A DNA stretch of 64,000 nucleotides from Pseudomonas synxantha BG33R (GCF_000263715.2 NZ_CM001514.1:2900936-2964935), one strand, 5' to 3'; shown: positions 41,422-51,564, counted from the stretch's first letter. The notes: generated by a model not told the origin, from the sequence alone. Numbers and translations are program-made.

Positions 41422-43620
41422 ATGGAAATTAAGGTCAACTTTCTCGACAACCTTCGGCTTGAAGCCAAGTTCGATGACTTCACGGTCATTGCCGACCAGC
41501 CCATCCGCTACAAGGGCGACGGGTCGGCACCGGGGCCATTCGATTACTTCCTGGCTTCGTCGGCGTTGTGTGCGGCGTACTTTGTGAAGTTGTACTGCCA
41601 GACGCGCAATATTCCCACCGAGAATATTCGCCTGTCGCAGAACAACATCGTCGACCCGGAAAACCGCTACAACCAGATTTTCAAGATCCAGGTCGAGCTG
41701 CCGGCGGACATCTCGGACAAGGACCGACAGGGCATCCTGCGTTCCATCGACCGTTGCACCGTGAAGAAAGTGGTGCAGGCCGGGCCGCAGTTCGTGATTG
41801 AGCAGGTGGAAAATCTCGACGCCGACGCGCAGGCGTTGTTGATGCCCAATTCCACGTCCGACGCGGGCACCTACATTGCTGGCAAGGACCTGCCGCTGGA
41901 GCAGACCATCGCCAACATGTCCGGCATCCTCGCCGGGCTGGGCATGAAGATCGAGATCGCCTCGTGGCGCAATATCGTGCCCAACGTCTGGTCGTTGCAT
42001 GTGCGCGATGCGCATTCGCCGATGTGCTTTACCAACGGCAAGGGCGCGACGAAGGAGGGCGCACTGGCGTCGGCGCTGGGCGAGTTTATCGAGCGGCTCA
42101 ACTGCAACTTCTTCTACAACGACCAGTTCTGGGGCGAAGAGCTGGCCAATGCACCGTTCGTGCATTATCCGGATGAGCGCTGGTTTCAGCCGGGCCCGGA
42201 CGATGAGCTGCCGAGTGAAATCCTCGATGCCTACTGCCTGAAGATCTACAACCGCGAGGGCGAGTTGCGCGGTTCGCACCTGTTTGACACCAACTCCGGC
42301 AACGAAGCCCGTGGCATTGTCTCGCTGCCGTTCGTGCGCCAGTCCGATGGTGAAGTGGTGTATTTCCCTTCCAACCTGATCGAAAACCTCTACCTGAGCA
42401 ACGGCATGAGTGCCGGCAACACCCTGGCCGAAGCCCAGGTGCAGTGCCTGTCGGAGATTTTCGAGCGGGCGGTGAAGCGCGAAATCATCGAAGGCGAATT
42501 CGCCCTGCCGGACGTACCCGCCGAGGTGTTGGCCAAATACCCTGGCATCCTCGCCGGTATTGAGGGGCTGGAGGCCCAGGGTTTCCCGGTGCTGGTCAAG
42601 GATGCATCCCTGGGCGGTGAATTCCCGGTGATGTGCGTGACCTTGATGAACCCGCGCACCGGTGGCGTGTTTGCCTCCTTCGGTGCGCACCCGAGCCTGG
42701 AAGTGGCGCTGGAACGCAGCCTCACCGAGCTGCTGCAAGGCCGCAGCTTCGAAGGTTTGAACGACCTGCCGCAGCCGACCTTCGAAGGCCAGGCGGTGAC
42801 CGAGCCGAACAATTTCGTCGAGCACTTTATCGACTCCAGCGGCGTGGTGTCGTGGCGCTTCTTCAGCGACCAGTCAGATTACGAGTTCGTCGAGTGGGAC
42901 TTCTCAGGCCACGGCGAAGACTCCAACGCCCAGGAGGCCGCGACGCTGTTCGGCATCCTCGAAGGCATGGGCAAGGAGTGCTACATGGCGGTGTACGAAC
43001 ACCTGGGCGCCACCGCCTGCCGCATCCTGGTGCCGGACTATTCGGAAATCTACCCGGTGGACGACCTGATCTGGGATAACACCAACAAGGCGCTGTTCTT
43101 CCGCGAAGACATCCTCAACCTGCATCGCCTCAACGAGGACGAGCTGCAAGCCTTGGTCGAACGCCTGATTGAAAGCGAGCTGGACGACTACACCGACATC
43201 ACCACCCTGATCGGCATCGAGTTCGACGACAACACCGCGTGGGGCCAATTGACCATCCTTGAGCTGAAGCTTTTGATATTCCTGGCCCTCAAGCAGTATG
43301 AAGAAGCCAAGGAATGCGTGGAGATGTTCCTGCAGTACAACGACAACACCGTCGAGCGCGGCCTGTTTTACCAGGCGATGAACGCGGTGCTGGAGATGGA
43401 GCTGGATGACGACCTGGAACTGGCCGACTACGAGGCCAATTTCCGGCGCATGTTCGGCAATGAGCGTATGGATGCGGTGATCGGCTCGGTGGACGGCAGT
43501 GTGCGCTTTTACGGGCTGACGCCGACCAGCATGAAGCTCGAAGGGCTGGACCGGCATCTACGCTTGATCGACAGCTACAAGAAGCTGCATACGGCGCGGG
43601 CTAACATCACCCAAGGCTGA
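41422..43620 (+). CDS. ycaO: OsmC-YcaO fusion protein (ribosomal S12 methylthiotransferase accessory factor-like)
   Basis: A 732-residue protein. Residues 1 to about 135 form an OsmC/Ohr domain (FDDFTVIADQPIRYKGDGSA, then PFDYFLASSALCAAYFVKLY with the OsmC-type Cys). The YcaO domain (about 170-560) carries the ATP-binding elements EGALASALGEFIERLNCN and AQVQCLSEIFERAVKREI. The remainder is a helical C-terminal region resembling TPR repeats, with KQYEEAKECVEMFLQYNDN and AMNAVLEMELDDDLELA. E. coli YcaO lacks the OsmC part and is implicated in RimO-dependent methylthiolation of S12. The ATG at 41422 starts the OsmC fold. It is a single gene with its own promoter region. Confidence 0.9.
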   Translation: MEIKVNFLDNLRLEAKFDDFTVIADQPIRYKGDGSAPGPFDYFLASSALCAAYFVKLYCQTRNIPTENIRLSQNNIVDPENRYNQIFKIQVELPADISDKDRQGILRSIDRCTVKKVVQAGPQFVIEQVENLDADAQALLMPNSTSDAGTYIAGKDLPLEQTIANMSGILAGLGMKIEIASWRNIVPNVWSLHVRDAHSPMCFTNGKGATKEGALASALGEFIERLNCNFFYNDQFWGEELANAPFVHYPDERWFQPGPDDELPSEILDAYCLKIYNREGELRGSHLFDTNSGNEARGIVSLPFVRQSDGEVVYFPSNLIENLYLSNGMSAGNTLAEAQVQCLSEIFERAVKREIIEGEFALPDVPAEVLAKYPGILAGIEGLEAQGFPVLVKDASLGGEFPVMCVTLMNPRTGGVFASFGAHPSLEVALERSLTELLQGRSFEGLNDLPQPTFEGQAVTEPNNFVEHFIDSSGVVSWRFFSDQSDYEFVEWDFSGHGEDSNAQEAATLFGILEGMGKECYMAVYEHLGATACRILVPDYSEIYPVDDLIWDNTNKALFFREDILNLHRLNEDELQALVERLIESELDDYTDITTLIGIEFDDNTAWGQLTILELKLLIFLALKQYEEAKECVEMFLQYNDNTVERGLFYQAMNAVLEMELDDDLELADYEANFRRMFGNERMDAVIGSVDGSVRFYGLTPTSMKLEGLDRHLRLIDSYKKLHTARANITQG

Positions 43621-43635
43621 TTACGCAGTTGATTT

Positions 43636-43729
43636 AATGTGGGAGGGGGCTTGCTCCCGATAGCGGTGTATCAGTCAACAAATACATTGACTGACACCCT
43701 ACTATCGGGAGCAAGCCCCCTCCCACATT
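43636..43729. repeat. REPIN (inverted REP pair)
   Basis: AATGTGGGAGGGGGCTTGCT at the left and AGCAAGCCCCCTCCCACATT at the right are exact inverted partners, separated by about 54 bases that contain a smaller inverted pair (TGTATCAGTCAA / TTGACTGACAC). It lies between convergent ycaO and the cystathionine gamma-lyase gene. Confidence 0.9.
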
Positions 43730-43746
43730 TTGCTCGATGTTTGACG

Positions 43747-44913
43747 TTAAATGTGTGCCAAGGCTTGGGCTAAGTCCGCTCGCAGATCCTCCACATCCTC
43801 AACCCCCACCGACAACCGCACCAACCCATCACCAATCCCCAACTGCGCCCGCGTGGCCGCCGGGATGCTCGCGTGCGTCATGATCGCCGGGTGTTCGATC
43901 AGGCTTTCCACGCCCCCCAGGCTCTCGGCCAGGGCGAAGATGCTGACGTTCTCCAGAAAGCGCCTGGCACCGGCCAGGTCACTGTTCAAATCCACCGAAA
44001 TCATCCCGCCAAAACCGCGCATTTGCTGCTTGGCCAGCGCGTGCTGTGGGTGGGATTTCAGGCCGGGGTAATACACCCGCGCCACTTGCGGTTGCTGTTC
44101 CAGCCAGGTGGCCAGCTCCAGGGCATTGCTGCAATGGCGCTCCATGCGCAGCGCCAGGGTTTTCACACCGCGCAGGGTCAGGAACGCATCGAACGGCCCG
44201 GCAATGGCACCGACCGAGTTTTGCAGGAAGCCCAGGCGTTCGGCCAGGTCCGGATTGTCACCGACAACGGCGATACCGCCGATCACATCGGAATGCCCGT
44301 TCAGATACTTGGTAGTGGAGTGCACCACGATATCGAAACCCAGTTCCAGTGGCCGCTGGATCCACGGGCTGGCGAAGGTGTTGTCGGCCACGCAGATAAT
44401 TCCGCGGGCACGGCAGATGCGTGCGACGGCGCGCAGGTCGGTGAGGCTCAGCAGCGGGTTGCTCGGGGTCTCGACCCAGACCATGCGCGTGTCGTCCTGC
44501 AACGACGCTTCAAAGGCCGATAAGTCGCTCAGGTCGACATAGCTGAAACGGTGCCCAGCGCTGCGCTGGCGCACCTTGTCGAACAGCCGGAAGGTGCCGC
44601 CATACAGGTCATTGCCCGAAACGATATGCGCACCGGCATCGAGCAATTCGAGCACGGTGGAAATCGCCGCCAGCCCCGAGGCAAATGCAAACGCCTGGCT
44701 GCCGCCTTCAAGGTCGGCCACGCAGCGCTCCAGGGCAAAACGCGTGGGGTTGTGGGAGCGGCCGTAGTCGAAGCCCTTGTGCACACCGGGGCTGTCTTGC
44801 AGGTAAGTGGAGTTGGCGTAGATCGGCGGCATCAGCGCGCCCGTGGTCGGGTCGGGTGACTGCCCGGCGTGGATCACACGGGTGGCAAACGCGCTTTTAT
44901 CGGGCTGACTCAT
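43747..44913 (-). CDS. Cystathionine gamma-lyase/gamma-synthase-family PLP enzyme
   Basis: A 388-residue Cys/Met metabolism PLP enzyme. It has YANSTYLQDSPGVHKGFDYGR at the front, AFASGLAAISTVLELLDAG, and SGNDLYGGTFRLFDK. The PLP lysine lies in VVHSTTKYLNGHSD (Lys202), with ADNTFASPW before it. It is translationally coupled to a cystathionine beta-synthase gene (start overlaps its stop, ATGA), which argues for cystathionine gamma-lyase in reverse transsulfuration (cystathionine to cysteine). MetB-type synthase activity cannot be excluded. Confidence 0.9.
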   Translation of the reverse strand: MSQPDKSAFATRVIHAGQSPDPTTGALMPPIYANSTYLQDSPGVHKGFDYGRSHNPTRFALERCVADLEGGSQAFAFASGLAAISTVLELLDAGAHIVSGNDLYGGTFRLFDKVRQRSAGHRFSYVDLSDLSAFEASLQDDTRMVWVETPSNPLLSLTDLRAVARICRARGIICVADNTFASPWIQRPLELGFDIVVHSTTKYLNGHSDVIGGIAVVGDNPDLAERLGFLQNSVGAIAGPFDAFLTLRGVKTLALRMERHCSNALELATWLEQQPQVARVYYPGLKSHPQHALAKQQMRGFGGMISVDLNSDLAGARRFLENVSIFALAESLGGVESLIEHPAIMTHASIPAATRAQLGIGDGLVRLSVGVEDVEDLRADLAQALAHI

Positions 44914-46286
44914 GCAAGGGATCTCCGTAGGTGATTAAGCAGGTCGACGCGGGTGATCAGGCCATGGAAGCCCGAGGCGTCGGCAATAATGGCAACCAGG
45001 CCGCGATCCAGCTCCGCCTGCAACTCGGCCAGGCTGGCGCTGGGGGGCAGGGTGTGCAAGGTGTCGGTCATGGCGCTGGCGACGGTCATGGAAAAGTCCG
45101 CCGCGTCATGGTGCAGGCCCAGCAGAATGTCCGATTCGTCGATCACGCCCGCCAATTGTTGGCCGTCTACCAGCACCGGCAGTTGCGACACATCCGCCAG
45201 GCGCATGCGTTGGAACGCGGTGAGCAGGGTGTCGTCGGGGCTCACGCTGATCACGCGGCCGTCTTCGAAGCGGCGGGCGATCAGGTCGCGCAGGTCGCCG
45301 TAGTGTTTGTACTGCAGCAGGCCGGCGTCGTTCATCCATTGGTCGTTGTAAACCTTGGACAGATAACGCGTGCCGGTGTCGCACACAAAGGTCACCACGC
45401 GCTTGGGTTCGGTTTGCTCGCGGCAGTAGCGCAAGGCAGCGGCGAGCAGGGTGCCGGTGGACGAGCCGCCGAGAATGCCTTCGGCCTTGAGCAATTGGCG
45501 GGCGTGATCGAAGCTTTCTTCATCGCTGATGGAATAGGCATGGCGCACGCTGGACAGGTCGGCAATCGATGGGATGAAGTCTTCGCCGATGCCTTCCACG
45601 GCCCAGGAGCCAGGCGTTTCAAGTTGCCGGCTGCGGCTGTATTCGGCCATGACTGAACCCACCGGATCGGCCAATACCATCGTGAGATCGGGCTGCACAC
45701 GCTTGAAAAAACGCGTCAAGCCGGTGAGGGTGCCGGCCGAGCCGACGCCGACCACGATCGCGTCGACATCATGTTGGGTCTGCGCCCAGATCTCCGGCGC
45801 GGTGCTGGTTTCGTGGGCCAGCGGGTTGGCCGGATTGTTGAACTGATCAGCAAAGAACGAGCCCGGAATATCCTTGGCCAGGCGTGCCGCTACGTCCTGG
45901 TAATACTCCGGGTGGCCCTTGCCCACATCGGAGCGGGTGATGTGCACCTCGGCGCCCATGGCCTTCAAGTGCAGGACTTTTTCCGTGGACATCTTGTCGG
46001 GCACCACCAACACCACCCGGTAACCCTTGGCCCGGCCGACCAGCGCCAGGCCCAGGCCGGTATTGCCGGCGGTGGCTTCGATGATGGTACCGCCAGGACG
46101 CAAGCGCCCATCACGCTCGGCGGCGTCGATCATGGCCAGGCCGATGCGATCCTTGATGGAGCCGCCAGGGTTTTGCGATTCAAGCTTTAGAAACAGCGTG
46201 CAAGGGCCGGTATCGAACCGGCTGACCTTGACCAGCGGTGTGTTACCGATCAGTTCAAGTACGGCAGGACGGGAAAGGGTAGGCAT
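44910..46286 (-). CDS. Cystathionine beta-synthase
   Basis: A 458-residue protein. The PLP-dependent core (residues 1 to about 320) has IGNTPLVKVSRF and NPGGSIKDRIG with PLP Lys45, TAGNTGLGLALVGRAKGYRV, and GGSSTGTLLAAAL. The C-terminal part (about 335-458) contains a pair of CBS domains, with ISVSPDDTLLTAFQRMRLAD and QLPVLVDGQQLAGVIDESDI. It condenses serine (or acetylserine) with homocysteine to give cystathionine. It is first in a two-gene operon with the gamma-lyase, a complete reverse-transsulfuration pathway. Confidence 0.93.
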   Translation of the reverse strand: MPTLSRPAVLELIGNTPLVKVSRFDTGPCTLFLKLESQNPGGSIKDRIGLAMIDAAERDGRLRPGGTIIEATAGNTGLGLALVGRAKGYRVVLVVPDKMSTEKVLHLKAMGAEVHITRSDVGKGHPEYYQDVAARLAKDIPGSFFADQFNNPANPLAHETSTAPEIWAQTQHDVDAIVVGVGSAGTLTGLTRFFKRVQPDLTMVLADPVGSVMAEYSRSRQLETPGSWAVEGIGEDFIPSIADLSSVRHAYSISDEESFDHARQLLKAEGILGGSSTGTLLAAALRYCREQTEPKRVVTFVCDTGTRYLSKVYNDQWMNDAGLLQYKHYGDLRDLIARRFEDGRVISVSPDDTLLTAFQRMRLADVSQLPVLVDGQQLAGVIDESDILLGLHHDAADFSMTVASAMTDTLHTLPPSASLAELQAELDRGLVAIIADASGFHGLITRVDLLNHLRRSLA

Positions 46287-46620
46287 GTCGTCACCTGGTT
46301 ACGGGATGGGCACAGGGTGGGGGACAGCAAATCACAGCATGGCTTGAAACATAGGCCGGTATCGCCCGGGTCGCAACCGGGCGGTCCGATGCATGACTTT
46401 TTTTGGCGCATAGATGATGCGCGGGAGGGGGCTGATGGCGATCAGTTGTGGCAGTTGATGAGCCTTGGCGAGGCTGCAAAGGCGGCGGCACTGTCGGCAT
46501 TTATGTTGCCCGACCCACCGCCATCGCGGCCTCGCTAAAGCTTGAGCGCTTCCACATCGGCGTTCGGCTATGGCCATCTCGACAGAGGCATAGTAGGACG
46601 CGTTTATGGCTCTATTGGAG
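46287..46620. other. Gene-poor gap between CBS and RHS genes
   Basis: No supported gene. Two short overlapping frames exist (plus-strand 46317-46538 and minus-strand 46291-46500), neither with recognisable sequence. No REP element was seen. An immunity gene, if the RHS protein were a toxin, would be expected here on the minus strand, but none is convincing. Confidence 0.5.
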
Positions 46621-49600
46621 CTATCGGGCCTTCAGCCAATGTTTCATAAACGCGCCCCAAAGTAACGATGTCAAGTCGCCAACGAGGTTATTGGTTTGGT
46701 TAGCCAGATTATTGTCAAAGGCTTCAATATTTCCAAGCGTCCCAGTCGTAATAAATACGACCGTGTTGGCTTCAGCCGCAGTAAAGAGGCTTTTGGCCCT
46801 CTTTCCTTGTTCCAACTCCTTCACAGGATCGCCTTTTATCGGCCCGACGATGTGCGAGTTCTTGGGCTGTGAAAAATCCCTGTACAAGCGACCATAGTCT
46901 CTGAATTGTCCGAGTCGTCTGAGTCTGGGGATCAAGCTCGGGAAGGTTCTAGACACAAGGTTTCTGGCCATCGCGAGTCCAGAGCGCCCCAGGTACAGGG
47001 CAAGAGAGGCTGCTTGTTTAAGGAGCATGGCCCCGCCGCCCACTACTCCTGTGCCAAAGGACACCCAGGCGAGAATACGCGAGAGTTCAGGGTTGGTATC
47101 TTGGACAAGCACCGATACGATATTTGCCGCTAATGACACGACCGCGAGCCCGACCAGCGCAGCCGTAAGCAGTAAAGATGTGCCCCCGCTTATGACGGCG
47201 ACCAATATGCCAACTGCACCGAAAACCCAGCTGCTGAATTGAGTAAAGCCCTCGATCGAGAGGGGGCCAGGCTCTCGCCCTTGGCCCTGCCATTGATTCC
47301 ACAAAGCGTTATTCACTGAAAAATGTCCGCTGGGGTCGCTGAAATTGACTGGATCACCCTCGGCGCAGTAGGCATAGAGATTAGGGCCACCTGGCCCGAA
47401 AGGGCTGAGGCTGTCCGGGGTGTAGAAACACATGCTGGAAGCTGAGTAATAGCGTCCTTGCCCGCCCGCCCCCAAAACGTATTGACCCGTATCGGCATCA
47501 AGGAATTCGCCCTTGAAACCCAGCATGGAATCGGTCGCAGCCGGGGATTGCTCGCCGTATGCGGTATAGGCGTGATGCCTGAGAGTTTGCGCCTCAAGGT
47601 AATAGCTGGTCACTACCGTGCCATGGGGGTCTCTGAGTTCAAACAGGGTTGTTTTCTCGCCCGAGCGTTTGATCTGTAAAACCGTACAGCCCTCGCTCCC
47701 GGGGTTCAGCTCCCGGCTGCTGTCGTTATCCGCAGTGGAATATTCTCCACACACCGATAGCCCGTCGTAGATGAGTTGAGTTTGCTTGCCACTGTTGTCC
47801 CGGATCATCAGTCGGTTGGAGGGATCATAGCTATAACGGATACTTCCGGCCTTGCTCAATCGACCGCGCCAGTCATACGCGTATTTTTTTCCCGAAGCGT
47901 CCTGTATCACCCGCCCGGCCGCGTCGTAACTCAATGTGGCGGCTGCGGGGTAGTCCGAATGGGTGTTCTTGACTGTCGTCAACCGAAAACCGTTCAGGCT
48001 GTCGTAGGTGTTGGTTGTGGTGTTCTTGAATCCAACGAAGCTTGTGACGCAAGTGGTGACATTCCCCAGGGCATCGTAAGTAAATTCTTGCTTGTCGATG
48101 TCCTGGTTTTTTGGGGTCTTGGGTCGCCATACACCCGTGGTGGTATAGGACTTGAGTCGCCCGCCCGGCGTGTAAGCCATGATGCGTGAACCCAGCACGA
48201 TGTTGTCCTGTTTCAACAACACCGATTTCAATTTGCCGTCGCGGTAATACGCGCTCTCCATGTTGAGGTCAACTTTGCCACTGAGTGTAAATCGGCGACT
48301 GGTTTCACGCCGTTCTGCGTCGTAGGTGTATGTCACATCGAAGGTGACCTTCGGATCGGTTGAGTTAAAAGGACCAATAATTCGCTCCTCACTCAAAAGT
48401 CCCTGACTGTCATAATCATGGCTACATGTAAAATGGAAATTGTTGACCGCTCTGCGCTGGTCGGCGCCGTAAATGAAAAGTGACTTAAGACCTTTAGGGT
48501 CTGTGCTGGTGAGCAGACGTCCCCCCATTGAGTAATCGGAAAGTGTCTCTTTGGCTTGACCAGGCTGAGTTTGTATATGCTGACGGGTTACATGCAGATT
48601 GGCGTCATGATTGTACTCGAGAAATTTATCGCCCTCGCTCGCAGACGAGATCTTCTGTGCCCCATACGCGTAGGTGTAAGATTGCTGCTCGGTGCGGTTG
48701 GTCGTCCCGGTGTTTGCCAAACGGTTGCCAAGCTCCTTGATGTATTCATGTTGGAGTAGAGTGCCATCGGCGGTTTGGGTTGAAGCAGGGACTGAGCTGG
48801 CGCCTATATAAGTATAAGTTTCAGTGCACGTGCCGCGGGTGAGTGAGGTGACTCGGCCCCAACTGTCGATGGTGCGTTTGCCCAGTATGTGGCGTTTATT
48901 CGAGAATTCGATATCGATCTGGGTGGCTTCGGTCATCAGCCAGTGTTTAGGGTAAGTGTAGTAATAGGTGTAGACCAAGCTGGGAGCCAGTATTCCGTTG
49001 TTCTTTTCGCTATGTTTTTCGCTCAACAGACGGCCACTGCCATCGAAGGTATAGTCAATGGTGGTGTCGCCCAGTTCGCCGTCCGTGTGCAGTTGCTTGA
49101 TCTGCCTGGCACGGGTGTAGGTGGCTGTTTGGGTCTGGTAAACGTTGCCGTCCTGGCCTTTCCATTCAATCTTCTTGATGGTCTCATCCAAGTTATAGGT
49201 GGTAATCATTCTGTGCTTGTCTATTGCCTTTCCGGTCCACTGTGTAAGCGTCAGTGCGATGGGGTCCTTGAGGTCGAAATCTTCCTTGCCATCACTGTAG
49301 CGTCGGCCGCTGACCTGATTCCAGTCATCGTATTTCAACTCCTGCCACTCATGAAGCAGGGGCGGCAAACCCTCCTGGTAATCAAACTTGGTTTTACGCA
49401 GTTCACGCCCAATACGGTCGTAGGTGACGGCCATGGTTTGTTTTTTTTGGCCGCCTTCGATCAGGTATTCGCTGACCAATCGGTCCTGGCCGTCGTACTG
49501 ACTCAAGCGGGTTTGCCCATTGGGGTCGGTCACTTGGATCTGCCCGGGCGCCGGGTAACTGTAGGTGGTGACCTGGCGATAGGTAGTGCTCTGCGCGCAC

Positions 49601-51564
49601 ACTGTCAAGGTGCTCAGTTGACCGTTATTGTTGTAGCTGTACTCGGTGCGGTTGCCGTCAATGTCGACTTGGCGAATGAGGCGTCCGTCAAGAGTGCTCT
49701 TGGTTTCCGATGAGGTGCGGCTGTTACCGTGTTCATCGGTTTCGGTCGTTGTGGTGGTAAGTTCGATATTACCCACGCCCCCCAAGGCATAGGCGAACGA
49801 ACGTAGAGGGTCACTCACCAAGGGCGCCAAATATTTATTGCCCAATGTCGACCGGCGGATGCTCTTCACGCGTCCGGTGCGAAAGTCTTCGATGACAGTG
49901 CCTTCTTCTGTAAAGTTAGCCTCGTAGTATTCGTACTGTTGGCCTACAAACGCGGCATCGGCAAGTCTATCCGTCGCTAAACTGCATTCTAACGTACTGT
50001 AAAGTTTGGTCCCCATCAGGTCCTGCATTTCATACCGGTAAAGTTCAAACTTGGCAACATTACGTAAGGTAGGGATCAAGTCGGGCAATCCAGGGATGAT
50101 TGCCAGTAAACCGGGTGTTTCGACAAACTTGGTATCCAGGGCGTCAGATGCGAATGGGCTATAATATGTACGGTCTTCGGTTTCCCACGGGGTGCCCGGT
50201 TGGTCATTTGGTTCCTGCTTGGAAGTGCGTGCGATTGAGTTTAGTAATGCGCGGGCCCTTAGCGTACCGGCGCTATTTTTCTGAATGTTGTAAAGCGGTT
50301 CTCCAGGCGAGCGTAGATAGTCCATCTCGCTGGTAATGTTCTGTTGTTGGTTTTTGACAAGGCCAGAGCTATCGTTAAAAGAATTCTTGTTTGTCGTTGT
50401 CCGGCTTCTATTCGCTTGCTGGTAAGTTACTTTGGTTACACGATTGTGAAGGCCATCATCCATATTCATAATATACGTCGTCAGGGTTTTGGCAGAACCT
50501 TGGGAGAGCGTCTCCGCCTCGACGTCATGGTTACCGTTGTATTGATAAACCGTGGTGCGAATTGCCGGTACGCCCTCAGTCATGATCGTCCGGTATTTTT
50601 TTTCATCTTGGCGCTCATACGTATAGGTTGTAATAACAGGCGTGCCGCCACCCGCTGGGGTGAGTGTGTGAGTACTGACGCAAGGCAACGCCGACAACTT
50701 TGGATTGTCCGGAAATGTCAGTCCGTTGTCTTTATATTCGACCGCTTCTTGGAGTCCGTCGAAATTGGTGATCTTGTTCAACAGCCAGCCACACACCGGA
50801 TGGTCCAAATACTCCAGGGTGGTTTTGTGAGTATCCCCGAGGGTGACGGATTGCAGGGCGTAATCTTTAAGTGCCAACGTGTAGGTGAGGGTGTGAGTGG
50901 CATTATCAGGCCAGAAAATAATTTTGACCGTCCCAATGGCCGGCGATGTATCCGGCGCGGGGGTCGTGTATTCAATTTTGAGCAGGTTTCGCTTGGTGCT
51001 GTCCGTGATGCCTGTTAATTGAATTTGATAATGCGTTTTGCCCTCGATAACGTGGGGCGTTGATATCCATGTAAAATATAAGTTTTTCGACAGTTCAAGG
51101 TCGAGGCCGTGTTCATAGGTTGTCAATATTTTGGGTACATAGATGCCTGTATTGTCCAGCAGCTCCAATACTTCACATCTTTTGTCCTTGCGCGTTACGG
51201 TCAGTTGGTTTTCGGACCAGGAGACTTTAACGGCATCGTTTTGTGGGTTCGGATTGACACCTTCTTTTATACTTATTGTTTCGCCGGAATGCAATGTTAA
51301 AAGGCTACGCGCAACGCTATACGTGGTTACCCTAACAAAAAAGTCATCCCCTATTCCGAAAAGGTTATTGACGGTGGGGGCACCGTGAAGCCCCATTTCA
51401 AACACAGGGCCGCTGCCGTCGTTACCGACGATCGAGGGAAGGGGAATAAAGGCCTCGAACAGGCCTGTGCGTGGATCGACCACGTTGCGTTTTTGAGTGG
51501 TGGCGTTAAAAATCGGATCGTTTTCGGAATCGCTAGGATCCGTACCCATTGGATTGTGGGCCAT
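46621..51564 (-). CDS. Large RHS/YD-repeat protein with RHS core and variable membrane-spanning C-terminus
   Basis: A protein of about 1647 residues. The N-terminal region has NVVDPRTGLFEAFIPLPSIV and VFEMGLHGAPTVNNL, the start found in pseudomonad RHS proteins related to insecticidal TcC-like toxins. The middle part (about 600-1310) is YD/RHS repeats, for example NRTEYSYNNNGQLSTL and GRVIQDASGKKYAYDWRGRL. The RHS-associated core follows (about 1310-1415), including DADTGQYVLGAGGQGRYYSA and GGPNLYAYCAEGDPVNFSDP. After it come 233 residues of unique C-terminus with two hydrophobic stretches and a basic linker. No signal peptide is seen. The DNA is clearly AT-richer than neighbours. The start codon may be 51564 (AAGGA seven bases upstream) or 51570. 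No VgrG, T6SS or Tc genes are near. Confidence 0.85.
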   Translation of the reverse strand: MAHNPMGTDPSDSENDPIFNATTQKRNVVDPRTGLFEAFIPLPSIVGNDGSGPVFEMGLHGAPTVNNLFGIGDDFFVRVTTYSVARSLLTLHSGETISIKEGVNPNPQNDAVKVSWSENQLTVTRKDKRCEVLELLDNTGIYVPKILTTYEHGLDLELSKNLYFTWISTPHVIEGKTHYQIQLTGITDSTKRNLLKIEYTTPAPDTSPAIGTVKIIFWPDNATHTLTYTLALKDYALQSVTLGDTHKTTLEYLDHPVCGWLLNKITNFDGLQEAVEYKDNGLTFPDNPKLSALPCVSTHTLTPAGGGTPVITTYTYERQDEKKYRTIMTEGVPAIRTTVYQYNGNHDVEAETLSQGSAKTLTTYIMNMDDGLHNRVTKVTYQQANRSRTTTNKNSFNDSSGLVKNQQQNITSEMDYLRSPGEPLYNIQKNSAGTLRARALLNSIARTSKQEPNDQPGTPWETEDRTYYSPFASDALDTKFVETPGLLAIIPGLPDLIPTLRNVAKFELYRYEMQDLMGTKLYSTLECSLATDRLADAAFVGQQYEYYEANFTEEGTVIEDFRTGRVKSIRRSTLGNKYLAPLVSDPLRSFAYALGGVGNIELTTTTTETDEHGNSRTSSETKSTLDGRLIRQVDIDGNRTEYSYNNNGQLSTLTVCAQSTTYRQVTTYSYPAPGQIQVTDPNGQTRLSQYDGQDRLVSEYLIEGGQKKQTMAVTYDRIGRELRKTKFDYQEGLPPLLHEWQELKYDDWNQVSGRRYSDGKEDFDLKDPIALTLTQWTGKAIDKHRMITTYNLDETIKKIEWKGQDGNVYQTQTATYTRARQIKQLHTDGELGDTTIDYTFDGSGRLLSEKHSEKNNGILAPSLVYTYYYTYPKHWLMTEATQIDIEFSNKRHILGKRTIDSWGRVTSLTRGTCTETYTYIGASSVPASTQTADGTLLQHEYIKELGNRLANTGTTNRTEQQSYTYAYGAQKISSASEGDKFLEYNHDANLHVTRQHIQTQPGQAKETLSDYSMGGRLLTSTDPKGLKSLFIYGADQRRAVNNFHFTCSHDYDSQGLLSEERIIGPFNSTDPKVTFDVTYTYDAERRETSRRFTLSGKVDLNMESAYYRDGKLKSVLLKQDNIVLGSRIMAYTPGGRLKSYTTTGVWRPKTPKNQDIDKQEFTYDALGNVTTCVTSFVGFKNTTTNTYDSLNGFRLTTVKNTHSDYPAAATLSYDAAGRVIQDASGKKYAYDWRGRLSKAGSIRYSYDPSNRLMIRDNSGKQTQLIYDGLSVCGEYSTADNDSSRELNPGSEGCTVLQIKRSGEKTTLFELRDPHGTVVTSYYLEAQTLRHHAYTAYGEQSPAATDSMLGFKGEFLDADTGQYVLGAGGQGRYYSASSMCFYTPDSLSPFGPGGPNLYAYCAEGDPVNFSDPSGHFSVNNALWNQWQGQGREPGPLSIEGFTQFSSWVFGAVGILVAVISGGTSLLLTAALVGLAVVSLAANIVSVLVQDTNPELSRILAWVSFGTGVVGGGAMLLKQAASLALYLGRSGLAMARNLVSRTFPSLIPRLRRLGQFRDYGRLYRDFSQPKNSHIVGPIKGDPVKELEQGKRAKSLFTAAEANTVVFITTGTLGNIEAFDNNLANQTNNLVGDLTSLLWGAFMKHWLKAR

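Noticed and set aside
46317..46538. Possible small gene in the gap after the CBS gene
   Set aside because: No ribosome site, no recognisable sequence, and competing frames on the other strand. Considered as an RHS immunity gene, but it is on the wrong strand for co-transcription.
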